Shown piece by piece: positions 1 through 15,000 of a DNA stretch of 64,000 nucleotides. Origin of the DNA: Anatilimnocola floriformis (GTDB lineage: Bacteria; Planctomycetota; Planctomycetia; Pirellulales; Pirellulaceae); contig NZ_JAMLFW010000001.1 of assembly GCF_024256385.1 (NCBI RefSeq), forward strand, positions 6,138,001 to 6,202,000. Direction: 5' to 3'. Within the stretch, counting starts at the first letter, position 1; the number at the start of each line of letters is the position of its first letter. A program made the position numbers and the translations under genes. The notes beneath the pieces are model-generated. The model did not search any database. It was not told the DNA's origin and saw only the letters and a program-made list of their open reading frames with translations.

Positions 1-8
1 CGGCAGCT

Positions 9-3000
9 TTGAAATCGCGCGCCGCGCGCCGTCGCCGGTCGTTCTTGGAAGGTCTGGAAAGCCGGTCGATGTTGGCGACACTGTCCGACGGCGGTTCCAG
101 CACACTCACGATTTCGTTGGCAATGAATGAGAGCCTGGGAATCACTTCCGCTGGTTCGAGTTACAACTTCAGCAGCAGCAATCTGACGTTTTCTAACGGC
201 GGCGTGACGAATCCGAGTGCTTTTACCGGGTTGGGGAGCAATGCGCTTTCACTCGTAGATCTTGCTCAATACTCGGCCGTAAGCATTGTCGATGCTGGCG
301 GGTTCTCTTCGGTTGTGTTCAACAACAGTGGTGCAAATGCCTATTCAGACAACTTCAGCATTGTTCTGGATGACATGGGGGCGAATCCGGTTACGTTCAA
401 CGGGGCAACTACTTTCACCGCGAACAACGACCTGAGCGTAACTGCTGGGGCCATTTATCAGCACCAACCTATTAGCTTGTCAGGCACTGGCAGTCTCGCA
501 TTGAGGGCGACAGCCAGCGTTGTTTTGAGTTCGGCAACTTCCGACATCACCACCGCAGACGGGAGCGTATTGATTGCGGCAGACACGGATGCCAATGGCA
601 GTGGCGTGTTGACCACGAATAGTGTCGGTAGTGCGATCACTACCAATGGTGGCAATATCTCGATCTCGGCCGCCGATGTGACTTTGCAGGGAACGATCTC
701 GTCGGGTACTGGGAGCACCACTTTCACTCCCTCGCGAGTGGGCGCGGAGGTGAATGTTGGAGCAGTTACGAATCGTTTTCAATATGTTGCTGCGCCAACG
801 GACGCGATCAACGCGGGGTACCAAGCCGTTGCGCTTGGCGGGCATCTCGCGACCATTCGTTCGGCAGCCGAGCATGCGGCTGCACAAGCGGTAATTACGG
901 CCGCCAACCCAGGCAACCCCGTCGCCTGGCTGGGAGCTTCTGACATCGTCACTGAAGGCCAATGGGTATGGACCTCAGGGCCAGAAGCAGGGATTCAATT
1001 CTGGCAAGGCGGGATTGGCGGAAGCGCGGTGAACGGAGAGTTTCAGGCGTGGAGTGTCGGAAGTGAGCCGAGCGACTTGAGCGGGGATGAAGACTTCCTG
1101 CAGTCTTGGTTCGGTAATTCCTGGAACGATGCAAGTCAGGCTGCTGTACCGCGACCTTACCTCGTCGAGTTCTCGACATTCAACCTGTCCGATGCCGAGC
1201 TCGATAGCGTAACCGCAGGCGCCGTGCAGATTGGCAATGCCAACAGCGGCTTGATTACGGTTAGTGCAGTTATTTCTCCCGCGAATTACTCGACGTTGGT
1301 GCTGGGCAATAACACAACCTTTAGCAGCACCGGTGGGCTGGAACTCGATGTCAGTTCGGCGACGGTCTATGAAAAAGTGCAAGTGGCCGGCAATGTGACG
1401 ATCAATGCCGCCAGCACGCTCACCGTCAACTCCACTTACAACGCGGTGACGGCGGATACGTTCACGCTGCTCGAAAATACTTCGGCGGGAACAACGAGCG
1501 GCACGTTCGCAGGTAAGTCGGAAGGCAGCCTCGTATCGGTAGGGACTACTTCTAAACGACTAACTTATGTGGGCGGCTCGGGCAGCAACGATGTGGTGCT
1601 GCAAAGCAATACGAATCCCACGATCAGCGACATCGTTAATCAATCGACGAACGAAGACACGCCGATCAATAACATTACCTTCACGATTGGCGATGCGGAG
1701 ACGCTCGCGAGTGCACTCACACTCTCCGTTTCGTCGACCGACACGACGCTGTTCCCTGTCGGCAGCATTACCTTCGGTGGCAGCGGTGCGAATCGCACGA
1801 TCAGCCTTGCACCAGCGACCAATCAAAATGGTTCGGCTACCATCACCGTGACCGTGCAAGATGGTCAAGGCGGCTCGGCCAGCGACACCTTCATGGTGAT
1901 TGTCAACGCCGTGAACGATCCGCCCACGATCAGCGACATCGTCAATCAATCGACGAACGAAGACACGCCGCTTAACAACATTCCCTTCACCATCGGCGAT
2001 GTCGATACTCCCGTCGCTTCGTTGTCCTTGTCTGTTTCGTCGAGCAATACGACGCTGTTCCCTGTCGGCAGCATTACCTTTGGTGGCAGCGGCGCGAGTC
2101 GTACGATTAGCCTTTCGCCGGCGGCCAATCAGTTTGGTACGTCGACCATCACGGTCACCGTGAACGATGGCGCAGGCGGCTCGAACAGCGACACGTTCGT
2201 CTTAACGGTCAACCCTGTGAACCGCAGTATGACTGCCGTGCTCAGTGGCGGGAATTTGACGATTACTGATGCGGACGTAGGGGGTAAGGCGAACAATTTG
2301 TCGGTGAGCACTACTGGGACGGACCTGGTAATCAGTGAAAGCTTCGAAAAGTTTCTGTCGGCGCCAGCGGGTGGCACGCTGAGCAACGGCGGCAAGACGC
2401 TGACCATTCCGCTGTCGGCGATCACGGCGGGGGTGACGTTCAACACCGGCGGCGGCGATGACACGCTGACCGTCAATCTCGGCAGTGGAGATGCCATTCC
2501 GGACGCGCTGGCAGGTGAAGGAGCCATCACCTTCAACGGCGGCGCTGCAGGGCACGACACGCTGGTGATCACCGGCGGCGCGCAAGGCACTGTTACCTAC
2601 AACTACACCAATGCCAACGATGGCAACGTTGTGATGAGCAACTTCGGCACGGTGACTTATACCGGACTCGAGCCGATCTCGAATACGGGAACGGCGACGG
2701 ATGTGATTTTTAATCTGCCAGCCGGCGGTGTGACTGCGATTTTGGAAGACGACGGCATTGTTGGGAACGGCATCTCTCGGTTGCGGTCGAATCCGGTTGC
2801 CTTTGAAACGACAGACTTTGCGGCGCCGCTGGGAACCGTGACCATCAATGGTGGTAGCGGCAGCGATACCATCACGGCGACGGCGGTCGATTCGCTGTTC
2901 CGGTCATCCATTTCGATTGACGGCGGCGGCGGGACCGACACGATCAATCAAGGTGCGGCGCTGACCCTGACGGGCGGCAGCGGCGGAGTCATTTACGCCG

Positions 3001-6000
3001 GCACCTACTCCTCGACCAATCGCATCGCCAAGGTCAACACCGACGGCACGGGGCTGAACTCGAGCTTCTATGCGATGAATACCGTCATCGCGGTCGCGGT
3101 CGATAACGTGCGGGGCAAGCTCTATTACGCCTCGCATACCGACGGGAAGCTCGGCGTGATGAACCTGGACGGGACCGGCGCCAATGACAACTTCGTCACG
3201 GGACTTCCCGGTCCGATCGGTCTCGAAGTCAATCCGATCAATGGCGACATCTATGTTGCGAATGCCGGCGCGGGCATCTATCGCGTCAGCACCGGCGGCG
3301 GCGTAACGCCCCTCGGGGTTGGCTCTGGCGCCTATGACCTCGACATTGATGTTGCCAATAACAAGCTCTACTACTGCACATACAATTCCGGCATTATCGG
3401 GCGCGCGGACCTCGACGGCAGCAACAACAATCCGGGGTGGCTCGACACAGGAGTGGTCGGCCGCGTGGACGGCATCGGGCTCGATCTGGTCAACCAGCGC
3501 ATCTACTGGGCAGCGTACCAGACCGGCACCATCGGTCGTGCCGACCTCACTGGCAACAACATCGACAACGGCTTTATTTCCGCACCTGGCGCCACGGATG
3601 TCGAAGTCGATGCAATCGGCAACGCCCTCTACTTCTCGCGATATTCGGGCGGTGCGATCAGCAAGGCGGATCTCGACGGCACCAACGTCAACCTCTCGTT
3701 CGCGGCAATCCAAGGCTGGGGCATCGACCTTGCCAGCAATTCCCTGCTCTCACTGGCCGCCGAAACGGTCAATGTCACCGGCACCAGCACCAGCACCCAG
3801 GCGACGATTACAGCCGACGATGTGGCCATCTCAGGCGCGGCGTCGATAACGACTGCGGACAAGACGACCATCAAACCGCAAACGGCCAGCCGGCCGATCA
3901 ATCTCGGCACGGAAACCGGCGGTTCGCTGAGCTTGACCGATGCGGAGCTCGACAAGATCACCGCGAGCACGATTCAAATCGGCGATGCGGCTAGCGGCGC
4001 GATCACGGTTAGCGCTGCGATTACGTCGAATACGAACTTGTCACTGACCAGCGGTGCTGGAGGCATGGCCTGGACGGCTGGTTCGCTCGGCACGACGGGC
4101 GCTGCGATAAGCTTGAATACTCCGGGGCCGATCGGCACGAGCAGCAATCGCTTTGCGTTCGGCGATAACGCGAATATCGCGCAACAAGTCGTCAACATTG
4201 GGGCTGCGACACAACCCAGCAGCGTTTATCTCGATGGTATCGGCAGCCTGACTCTCGGCAGCATCGCGGGCGGCACGAGCAACGCGACGATCGATGTGAC
4301 GGCACGGACCAACCTTGTCGTCGCGGCGAATTCGACGATCAACAGCGGCACGAGTTCCAACAGCCTCGGCGCAGACCTCACGTCGGCAAACACCGGCGAT
4401 AACGGCACGGGCACACTGACGGTGAACGCAGGCGCGAATATCTATGGCGCGACGATCAATGTGCGCGGCGCGGATGTCGATGTCGCGAGCACGGCGAATG
4501 TGGGCAGTTCCACCGGTTCACCGCTGCTGAGCACGTTTGCCAGCAGTTTGAGCACGCCGTATCACGTGGCCTTCGACACGAGCGGCAATCTTTACATTGC
4601 CAATTCCGGGTCGACCACGATCACCAAGGTCACCCCGGCAGGCGTGGCCAGCACGTTTGCGACTGGCTTGAACAGCCCAGCCGGTTTGGCGTTTGACACT
4701 AGCGGCAACCTGTTTGTTTCGAATCAAAACATTGGCACGATCAGCAAGATCTCGCCGGCTGGTGTGGTGAGCCCGTTCGCCAGTGGTATGAGCGGGATTG
4801 TTACCGGAATGGCGTTTGATGCCAGCGGCAATCTGTATGCTTCGAGCCTCAACGGCAATCTCGTCTATAAGATCACGTCGGGTGGTTCCGTCAGCACTTT
4901 TGTGACGGGCCTGAACAAACCCAACGGCCTGGCCTTTGACACCAGTGGCAATCTGGTCATTGCCAACCAGGGAACAAACTCGATTCTGAAAGTAACCTCC
5001 GGCGCGGTAGTAAGCACGTTTGCTTCCGGCGGCGGTATGAATGCTCCCACGGGCCTGGCCTATGACAGCAGCGGGAATTTATTTGTCACCAACTGGGGTA
5101 ATAACCTCGGCACGACTCTGAGCAAAATTACTTCGGGCGGTGTGGTGAGCACCCACATTACTGGTCTAGGTTCGCCGGTCGGTTTGGCGATTGGTCCGGA
5201 CGGCAGTTTCTACATCAGCAGTTACAACGGCACGACCGTTACGAAGGCAGTGCCAGTTGCGGCTACCACGCAGTTGACGGTCCGCTCGTCGCAGTCCTCG
5301 CGACCGATGAGCCTGGGTGGCACAAACGCGGCGGTCTCCGGCATCAATCTGACCGACGCCGAGCTCGCGCGGATGGTGACCGCTTCGAGCGGTACGGTGA
5401 CGATTGGTGATTCGACGCAGACGGGCGATATCACCTTCACCACAGCAACGGTAGCGACCACAGCAGCCGCCACGACGACAGTAATTCAATCGAGCAGTGG
5501 CGCAGGGAAAGTGGTGCTCGATAACGGCGCGGGGAGTGGTGTTTCGCTCGCTGGGAACACGGGGAATGTGACCATCACCGCGGGAACCGGCGGTATCGTG
5601 GAAGCCGCGACGAACACAACGGCTGCGAATGACATTGCGGGAGCGGTGAATCTGTCGCTGACCAGCGGCGGGGCGATTGGTACGAGCGCAAAGGCGCTTC
5701 AGATCAACGCCTCGAATTTCAATGCCAATACGTCGGCGAACAATAGCAACCAGTTCTATCGCGCGAATGCCACGATCGACGCCACGGGTTTGAATGCCGG
5801 AACTGGCACGATTGAGTTGCAATCCGGCACGTTCTCGCTGGGTGGCAGCAACCGGGTCAACGACAGCACGAAGGTGAACGTGAATGGCGGCACGTTCTTG
5901 ATCAATGCCTTTAACGAAACCATCGATACCCTCACGCTCACCAGTGGCAATGTGAGTGGTTCGACGGGTGTGCTGACGAGCACGAACACGATTCAGACGC

Positions 6001-9000
6001 AGGCCGGTTCGGTTTCGGCGATTTTGGCCGGCGCGAATGGATTGACGCAGTCGACGAGTGGTAGCACGACGTTGTCGGGAGCGAATACGTACTCCGGCGC
6101 GACGACGATTAGCGGCGGCACGCTGTCGGTGAGTGGCTCGCTGAATGATACGACCGATGTGAGCGTGGCCAGCGGCGCGACGTATGTCGTCGGCGCGAGT
6201 GACACCATCGACGGTTTGACCGGCGCGGGCAATGTCACGCTCAATGCGTCGGTGACGCTCGGCGGCAATAACGACGCGACACCGAGCTTCAGCGGTGTCA
6301 TGAGCGGGGCTGGCGGCTTGACGAAGATTGGCAGCGGCGTGCAAACGTTGACGGCCAATCAGACGTTTGCGGGCAGCCTGTTTGTGAGCGCCGGCACGTT
6401 GATTGCCAATGGTTCGCTGTCGAGCACGACGGCGGTGACCGTACAGAGCGGCGGTACGTTTGGCGGTTCGCCGACGATCACCAACACGGCGTTGACCACA
6501 TTGTCGGTTGGTACCGGCTCGATCGCGCCCGGCAATGTGAATGCCGTTGGCACAATGACGGTTTCGCGCTCGCCGGTTGCTCAAGTGGCCATCAGCCTGG
6601 CCGGCGCTACGAGCGTGGTGAATATTCAGATCGCCAGCGCGAGCAGCTATGACAAGATCGTCGCGACTGGCGCGGTGTCGCTCGGCGGCGCGACGCTCAA
6701 TCTGTCGACGATCAGCTACACACCTGTGGCTGGCGATCAGTATGTGTTCCTGACCAAGGATGCCAGCGGCGACATCAGCGGTAATTTTGTTGCGGGCACG
6801 GGAAGCACGCTGACGGCGGGCACGGCTTTGACCGAAGGGACGGTTATCAGCACCAATTTCCTCGGCAGTGGTTTGCCGGCGGTGATGACTTACAAGGGTG
6901 GCGATGGCAACGATGCGGCCATTCTCATCGGCAACACCACGGTGTCGCTGGCGGGCAATGTGCTGACCATTGCCGATGCGGCGGCTAAGGCCGACGACAT
7001 TCGGCTGAAGAAAGTGACGATTGCCACCGTCGATTTCCTCGAAATCTACGATCCGAACGGCTATCCCGCTGGGGCTGGTTTCACGCAGGTCGATGCTCAC
7101 ACCGTGCGTGTGCCGTGGGCGAACTTCACCAGCATTCAGGTGAACACGCTGGCCGGCAACGACAAGCTGACGCTCGACTTCAGCGGCGTGGGGAGCCCGA
7201 TTCCATCGGCTGGCGTGAACTACGCCGGCGGTGCGCAAACGAGCACGCCCGGCGATTCGTTGGCCCTTGTCGGCGGCAGCACGACCACGGTCACGCACAA
7301 CTTTACCAACGAAAACGACGGCAGCGTGACGCTGGCCGGCGCGTTGGCGGGGACGATCACTTACACGGGCCTCGAACCGATCACCGATAACGTCGGCGCT
7401 GTGAATCGCATCTTCAATTTCACCAGCGCGAGCGCCGAAACGATCACCGTCACCACGTCAGCCGTGGTCGGCTTCGATAACCGCATCGACTCAAACATCG
7501 GCGGCGAATCGGTCGACTTCACCAACCCGACGGGCAGCCTGGAAATCAACACCACGGCTGGCACCGGCGCTGGTAACGACACGGTCACGCTCACGTCGAT
7601 CTCGAGCGCCTACCGCGCTGCCACGACGATCACGACGGACGCTGGCGATAATGTGAATGTGAATACAGCGCTGGCCTTGGGTTCGGCGACTTCGACTGGC
7701 AACTTCACTGTCGCTGCTGCGAATTTGACTACGCTCGGCGCTTCGATCAGCACCGATGCGGGAACGAACGCAGGAACTATCAACATTAATAGCCCGACGC
7801 GGCTGAGCGCGAGCGTCACTCTCGATACCGATTCCAGCGGCACTGATGGCGGAATCACTTTGGGCGGTTTGGTGAGTGGATCGGCCAGCGATGCGCAGTC
7901 CCTCACGATGGTTGCGGGTGGCGGCAATGTGAGCGTGAGCTCGTTTGAATCTGCTTCCGCGAATCGCTTGCTCGGCTGGACCGTGAGCAGCGCGAACAAC
8001 GTGTCTTCGGGCGGAGTAACTACCGGTTCCAGTGGCGTGAACATTACCGGCGCGGGTACTGCATCGTTCTCGGCGAGCCTGCAAACAATCAATGCTGGTC
8101 TCATCGCGATCAATTCACCGGCGATCAGCGTAACCAACAATTTGACGACCTCGGGCGCTGGCCATATCACGTTCACTCACTCGGGCGCGTTGACGGTCGG
8201 TGGAAATGTGGCTCTCGGTGCCAGCGCTACGCTGACCGACAACAACACTGGCACTGGCACGATCAGCGGCGTGATTTCTGGAGGTTTGGCCGCATCGTCG
8301 TTGGCGAAAAATGGCGCAGGTACGCTGACGCTGACGGGGACGAACACTTACAGCGGTGTGACGAACGTTAACGCGGGCGCCCTAACCATTCAGAACATCA
8401 CCGCACTTGGCGCTACGAGTGCAGGAACGGTTGTTGCGAGCGGAGCTGCTCTGCAGCTTCAAGGCGGAGTTTCGTTTGCCGCGGAGCCATTGCAGATCGC
8501 AGGTGATGGCGTCAGCTCTGCCAATGGTGCGTTGCGCAATATCGGTGGGTCGAACACCTGGAACGGCGACATTGCACTAGTGTATGCGTCTGGTTTTTCG
8601 CGAATTGGGGTGACGGCAGGGAGTTTGGTCGTTGCGGGAAACATCAATACTTCGGGTACGTCCACCGACCGCCTCGTAGTTCAAATTGCCGATACGCTAA
8701 GCGCAACAATTTCGGGTGTGATCTCTGGAAATGCCGGCTTGACCAAGAGCGCCACTGGAAATGGTGTGCTCACACTGACCGGCGCGAATAGCTACGGCGG
8801 GCTTACCACGGTGAGCAATGGCAGCGTAGTTGTGGGAAACAACACCGCCTTGGGAACTTCGGCCGCGGGTACGGTGCTGGGTGCTGCCGGCACTTGGATC
8901 CGATTGATGAATGGTGTCACGGTCACGGGCGAAGCCATCACGATTCAAGGTGATGGAGACGGCCTTGCGACGACTAGCGGCGCGCTGCAGGCGGATACGA

Positions 9001-12000
9001 ACGCAACCGCGACCTGGACTGGGACTGTGACTCTGGGAACTGGTTCGCGAGTTGGTGCGCTCTCTGGCGGCACGCTCAACATCAGTGGAGTCATTCAGGA
9101 CGGAGCAGGGACGAGCCTGCTCGTCTCGGGGCAGAACGGCACGGGCAAAGTGGTTCTATCGGGAGCAAACACGTACTCTGGTGCTACCAATATTGTTCGA
9201 GGCGTACTTGCAATCGGCGCGAATAATTCTCTGCCAGTCGGCACGACGCTAGATGTTGATTTTTCGAGTGCGGCAGAAACGGCGCAATTCGATCTCAACG
9301 GGTTTAATCAGACAGTTGCAGCATTGCAGCGCTCGGGTTCTGGAAATGGCGCTGGTGGAAGCAGCGTCACCAATTCCAGTGGTACTGCTGGAACTTTGAC
9401 GGTCAATCAAACCGCTACGACTACCTACGACGGCGTCATCTCTGCCGCATCGCTCAGTCTCACGAAGTCGAACACGGGCACGCTGACGCTGGCAGCCTCG
9501 AATACGTACACCGGGGCCACCACTATCAACGGCGGCACGTTGTCCGTAACTGGGTTGCTGTCCAATTCCACGGACGTGAGCGTTGCCAGCGGCGCGACCT
9601 ATAACGTTGCGGCCAGCGATACCATCGATGGCCTGTCCGGCGCTGGAAACGTCACTCTGGGGACAAACACGCTGACGGTGGGCGGCAACAACGAAGCATC
9701 GACGACCTTCAGCGGCACCATTAGCGGCACTGGGGGCTTCGCGAAGGTCGGCACTGGCACGCAAATTCTCAGTGGAACGAGTGACTATACCGGTGCTACT
9801 ACCATCAGCGCTGGAGTGTTGAGTGTCAGCACGTTGGCGAATGGTGGGGTCGTTAGCAGCATTGGCGCGTCATCCAATGCTGCTACGAGCTTGGTGCTCA
9901 ACGGCGGTACGTTGCGCTACACTGGGCCAGCAACTTCGACTGATCACGCTATTGATATCACGAACGGTGATGGGTCCAGCGCGCTTGATGCCTCCGGCAC
10001 CGGCTTGCTTACCTGGAATGGCGGCGTTTCGGGGGCGCATTCTTTGACGCTCACTGGCACCACGACCGGTAACTTTGCAGGCGTGATCAACTCCACCGGC
10101 GGTAATGTCAACAAGACGGGCACTGGTGTTTGGACTTTGAGTGGTGCGAACACCCACACGGTCCCGACAGTGATCAGTGCAGGAACAGTGATCGTTACGA
10201 ATGCGCTCGGTTTGGGAACGACCGCCGGGAGCACGACTGTTGCGAGTGGTTCAACTCTCGATGTGCGGGCCGCGATTGTCGGCGAAGCGATTACTTCCCT
10301 GGCGGGCACCGGAGACGGCGGCAATGGCGCGCTAATTACCGGTTCTGGAACAGGCAGCATGAGTGGCGCTATAACGCTCACCGGCAATGCTTCGATTGGT
10401 GGCGCGGGTGCGTTGACCATTAGTGGAGGGATTAGTGGTGCGACGTTTGGCGTGACCAAGATCGGAGCGGGGACGACCGTGCTATCGGGCACGAGCACTT
10501 ATACGGGAGTCACGAGCATTACCGCTGGTGTGCTGAGTATTAGCAGCCTGGGGAGTGGTGGTTCGAACAGTAATATCGGCTCCGCTTCGAGTGCCGCGAC
10601 GAACCTGGTGATCGACGGTGGCACGCTGCGTTATACGGGAGCCACGGCGACTTCCGATCGCTCCTTCAGCGTGGGTGGCGCGGGTGGCACGATTGATTTC
10701 TCGGGCACGGGCCCGCTGAATTTCTCTAGCACCAACGCGATGGGCTTTAATGGTTCGACGGCAGCGCGCACGCTGACGTTGACGGGCACCAACACCGGTG
10801 TGAATACGATCGCAGCAACGATTAATGACAACACGGGCATCACGTCGCTAGTGAAGAATGGCGTGGGGACGGTCAGCCTCACCGGGACCAGCAGTTATAG
10901 CGGGCCGACGACGGTGAACGCGGGCATTCTTGCCCTCAATGGCATTGTTTCCAGCAATGTGACGGTGAATAGCAGCGGCACACTCTGGGGCAGTGGCACG
11001 GTCAACGGGAATGTGACCGGCGCGGGTACGTTCTCGCCGGGGAATAGCCCGGGGACGATGACGATTGTCGGGAACTTCACGCCGAGTGGCACGGTGAACT
11101 TTGAAGTGAATAGCCCGTGGACTACGCCGGGGACGGATTTTGATCGGTACAACGTGACCGGCAATGTGAATCTGTCGGGGGCGACGCTGACGTTTACGAA
11201 CGCTGTGAATGCCACGGCGCCGACGCCGCTGCAGGTGTTGACGCTGATCAATAACGACGGGACGGCTGACCTGACCACGATCACGGGGACGACGCCCGCG
11301 GATGGGACGATCGTCACGATCGGGACTCGGCAGTTCAAGCTGAACTACAACGGTGGCGATGGGAACGACGTGGTGCTGACCGAGGCCAGCACGCCGACGG
11401 TGGTGTATGTCGAAGACACGGCTTGGAACTCGCTGACCAGCGGCACGGCGATCGCCGATGCTGATTTCGGCACATCGGCAGCCGAGCCGGCCATTTATGG
11501 TGTGAACGCGTTCAATACGATCGCCGCGGCCCTCACGGCGGTGACGACCGGCGGCACGGTGATTGTCAACGGCGGTACTTACGCCGAGACCGTGGTCTCG
11601 AGCGGCACGAAGACGATCAAGGTGACTGGTCTCAATACTGCGCAGGCCGTCATCGTGAACTCGGTGGCGACCGTGGCTGGGCAGAACCTGACCATTGACG
11701 GTTCGTCGACGCTGACGATTGGCGACGCGACGAGCACGACGATTGCGGGCGTGATCGGCGGCAGCGGTTCGCTGATCAAGCAAGGGACCGGCACGCTGAC
11801 GTTGTCGGGAGCGAATACTTATACCGGCGCGACGACCATTAGCGGCGGTGTGCTGAGTGCGAACAGTCTGGCCAATGGTGGTGTGGCGAGCAGCATCGGG
11901 CAGTCGACGAATGTGGCCGCGAACCTGGTGCTCGATGGGGGCACGCTGCAATACACGGGCGCGGCGGCCTCGACCGATCGGTTGTTTACGCTGACGGCTG

Positions 12001-15000
12001 CGGGGGGTGGGCTCGATTCGTCGGGAACTGGCAATCTGACGTTCAGCAATACCGGAGCGGCGGCCTTCACGGGTTCGGGTGCGCGGACGTTGACGCTGAC
12101 GGGCAACTATCAAGGCGTGATTGCCACATCGGGCGATGTGACGGTTACAGCGCTCAATCGCATCTTGCCGATCATTGGCAATGGCAGCGGCGGCAATGTG
12201 AGCGTGCAGAAGACAGGCACCGGCGTGTGGTTGCTCGGTGGCAGCAGTACCTATGCAGGTACGACTAATATTTTGGCCGGCCAGTTGGGAATCACGGCTT
12301 CGGCGGCGATGGGTACGAGCGCGGTGAGTGTGACGGCGGGCGCTCAGTTGGCGTTCTCGGCCAGCGGTTTGAATGTTGCCAACAACATCGCGCTGAATGG
12401 TTTGACGACTTTCAACTTCTCGGGCCGGAGCCTGGCCGGTGCGCTGAACGGCGGCAATATCAGCGGCACCGTGACTAACACGTTGTCGGGTCAATTGACG
12501 CTGAATGCGACGAGCAATATCAGCACCGACTGGAGCGACAAGACGTTGACGGTCTCGGGCAAGGTTACCGGACCGGGCGGCTTGCAACTCGATCTGCTGC
12601 AGGCCACCAACGGAGTGCCGAACCTGACGCTCACCAATGCGACGAACGACTACAGCGGCGGCACGATTCTCAACTCGGGCATTCTGCGCTTTAGCGCCGA
12701 TGGCCACCTGGGGGCGACGACCGGCAGCGTGACGTTCAACGGCGGTCAGTTGACCGATACGGCGACGACCGGTGTGGTGACGATGACGCGACCGATTGTG
12801 GTGAGCAGCGGCGGCGGCACGATCACGACCAGCGGCACGGGGGCTGCTGGTTCGCTGGTGTTGAGTGCAGCCAATCAAATTTCGGGGAGCGGTGCGCTCT
12901 CGAAGTCGGGCGGCAGCGATTTGCAGATCATGCAGGACAATGCCTTTGCGGGCGTGTGGAACGCGGTGTCGGGCAACCTGGTGGTTTCGTCTGCCAATGC
13001 GTTGGGAACGACCGCCGGCGCGACAAATGTGACCGGCTCGCTGGTTTTGAACAGCGGCAGTTCGATCACGGTGGCCGAGAACATCACGCTTGCGAATAAC
13101 ACCGGCGATTCGCTGGTGAACGCCGCGGGCGCGAACACGGTGAACGGAGTGCTCACCGTGCCCTTCAGCAACAATGTGGGTTTCCGCTCCGACGCCGGCA
13201 CTCTAAATATCAACAGCAACCTGGCCCTGCCGGCATCGGCGATCTCGGTGAGCGGCGCGGGTAATACGGTCATCAATGGCCAGATTACAGGGGGCGGCAG
13301 CAGCGTCAGTTATCCGACCACGGTGAGCGGCACGGCCGACCTGCAGGATTACTGGCGGTTTAATGAAACCTCGGGCACGACGGTGGCCTCGACGGGCGCT
13401 GGCGCGCACACCGGCACGTTGATTGGCGCCCCGACGCTGGCGGCAGCTTCGCAGAATGCGCAGCTCGGAACGGCGATTCAGTTCAACGGCACGAGCCAAT
13501 ACATCACGACTGCTGCTGCCAACACGATGGGGCTCAATGGCAGCTTTACGGCGATGGCTTGGGTGAACCCGAACAATCTGTCGGGCGATCGCACGATCTT
13601 TGGGATCGATGCAGCGGCCAACAACATCGCGTTGCATCTGATCATTCGCAACGGCAAACCCCACATGGGTTTCTACAGCAACGATACGGCTGGCAACACG
13701 ACGCTGAACACGGGGACCTGGTATCAACTCGTGTGGCGATTTGATGCGAGCACCGGCACGCAGTCACTGTTTGTCAACGGCGTGCTCGATGCTACCTCCG
13801 GTGGACACGCGGCCTTTGCCGGCACGGGTGTGGTCAACATTGGCCGGTGGAACAGTGGCAGCTACTTCAGCGGTTCGATCGACGAGCCAGCCATTTTCAC
13901 TCGGGCGCTGTCGGATGCAGAGATCCTGGGCATCGCGACGGCTGGCTTGCCGACATCGGTCACCAAGTCGGGCACCGGCACGCTGACGCTGGCTGGAAAC
14001 AATACCTACAGCGGCAACACCACGATTAATGCCGGCACGGTGCAGGTGGGTGCTGCGAGCACCACGGGCACTCTGGGGCAGGGCTCGGTCGTGAACAACG
14101 GCACGCTGACGTTCAATCGCAGCAATGCCATGACGGTGGCGAATACGATCAGCGGCACGGGCGTGATCAATCAGATCGGCGCCGGCGTTACGACGCTCAG
14201 CGGCACGGCGAGCGCCTCTGGCGGCACGAATGTCACGGCTGGCACGTTGTCGGTGAATGGCACACTGACCAGCAATGTGGTGGTGACCACGCCCGGCACG
14301 TTGTGGGGCAATGGCACGATCACGGGCAATGTCTCGGGCAACGGCACGTTCTCGCCAGGGAATAGCCCGGGGACGATGACGATTGTGGGGAACTTCACGC
14401 CGAGCGGCACGGTCAACTTTGAGGTGAATAGCCCGTGGACCACGCCGGGGACCGATTTCGATCGGTACAACGTGACCGGCACGGTGAGCCTGGCCGGCGC
14501 GACGGTGACGTTTACGAATGTGACCGATGCGACTGCGCCGACGGCGCTGCAGATGCTGACGCTGATCAATAACGACGGCACGGCCGATGCCACGACGGCG
14601 GCTGCTTCGCCTGCCAATGGCGCGACGGTGACGATCGGCGCGCGGCAGTTCCGGCTGTTCTACAACGGCAATGATGGCAACGACGTAGTGCTGGTTGACG
14701 CCAGCCAACCGACCGTGGTGTACGTCGAGGATACGACCTGGAACTCGCTGAGCACCGGCACGGTGATCGCCGATGCCGACTTCGGCACGACGGCGAGCGA
14801 GCCGGCGATCTATGGCGTGAATGCGTTCAACAACATCACTGCGGCGCTGGCTGCGGTGACAACCGGCGGCACGGTGATTGTCAACGGCGGTACGTACGCC
14901 GAAGCCGTGGTTTCGAGCGGCACGAAGACGATCAAGGTGACCGGTCTCAATACCGCGCAGGCCGTCATCATTAACTCGCTGGCGACCGCGGCTGGTCAGG

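Noticed and set aside
5166-7298. Long minus-strand open frames inside the giant gene (for example 5166-7298, 10848-12878, 13764-15881, 22440-24614, 24843-26798)
   Set aside because: They encode Arg/Ala/His-rich low-complexity protein and are shadows of the repetitive codon use on the plus strand, with no ribosome site or domain.
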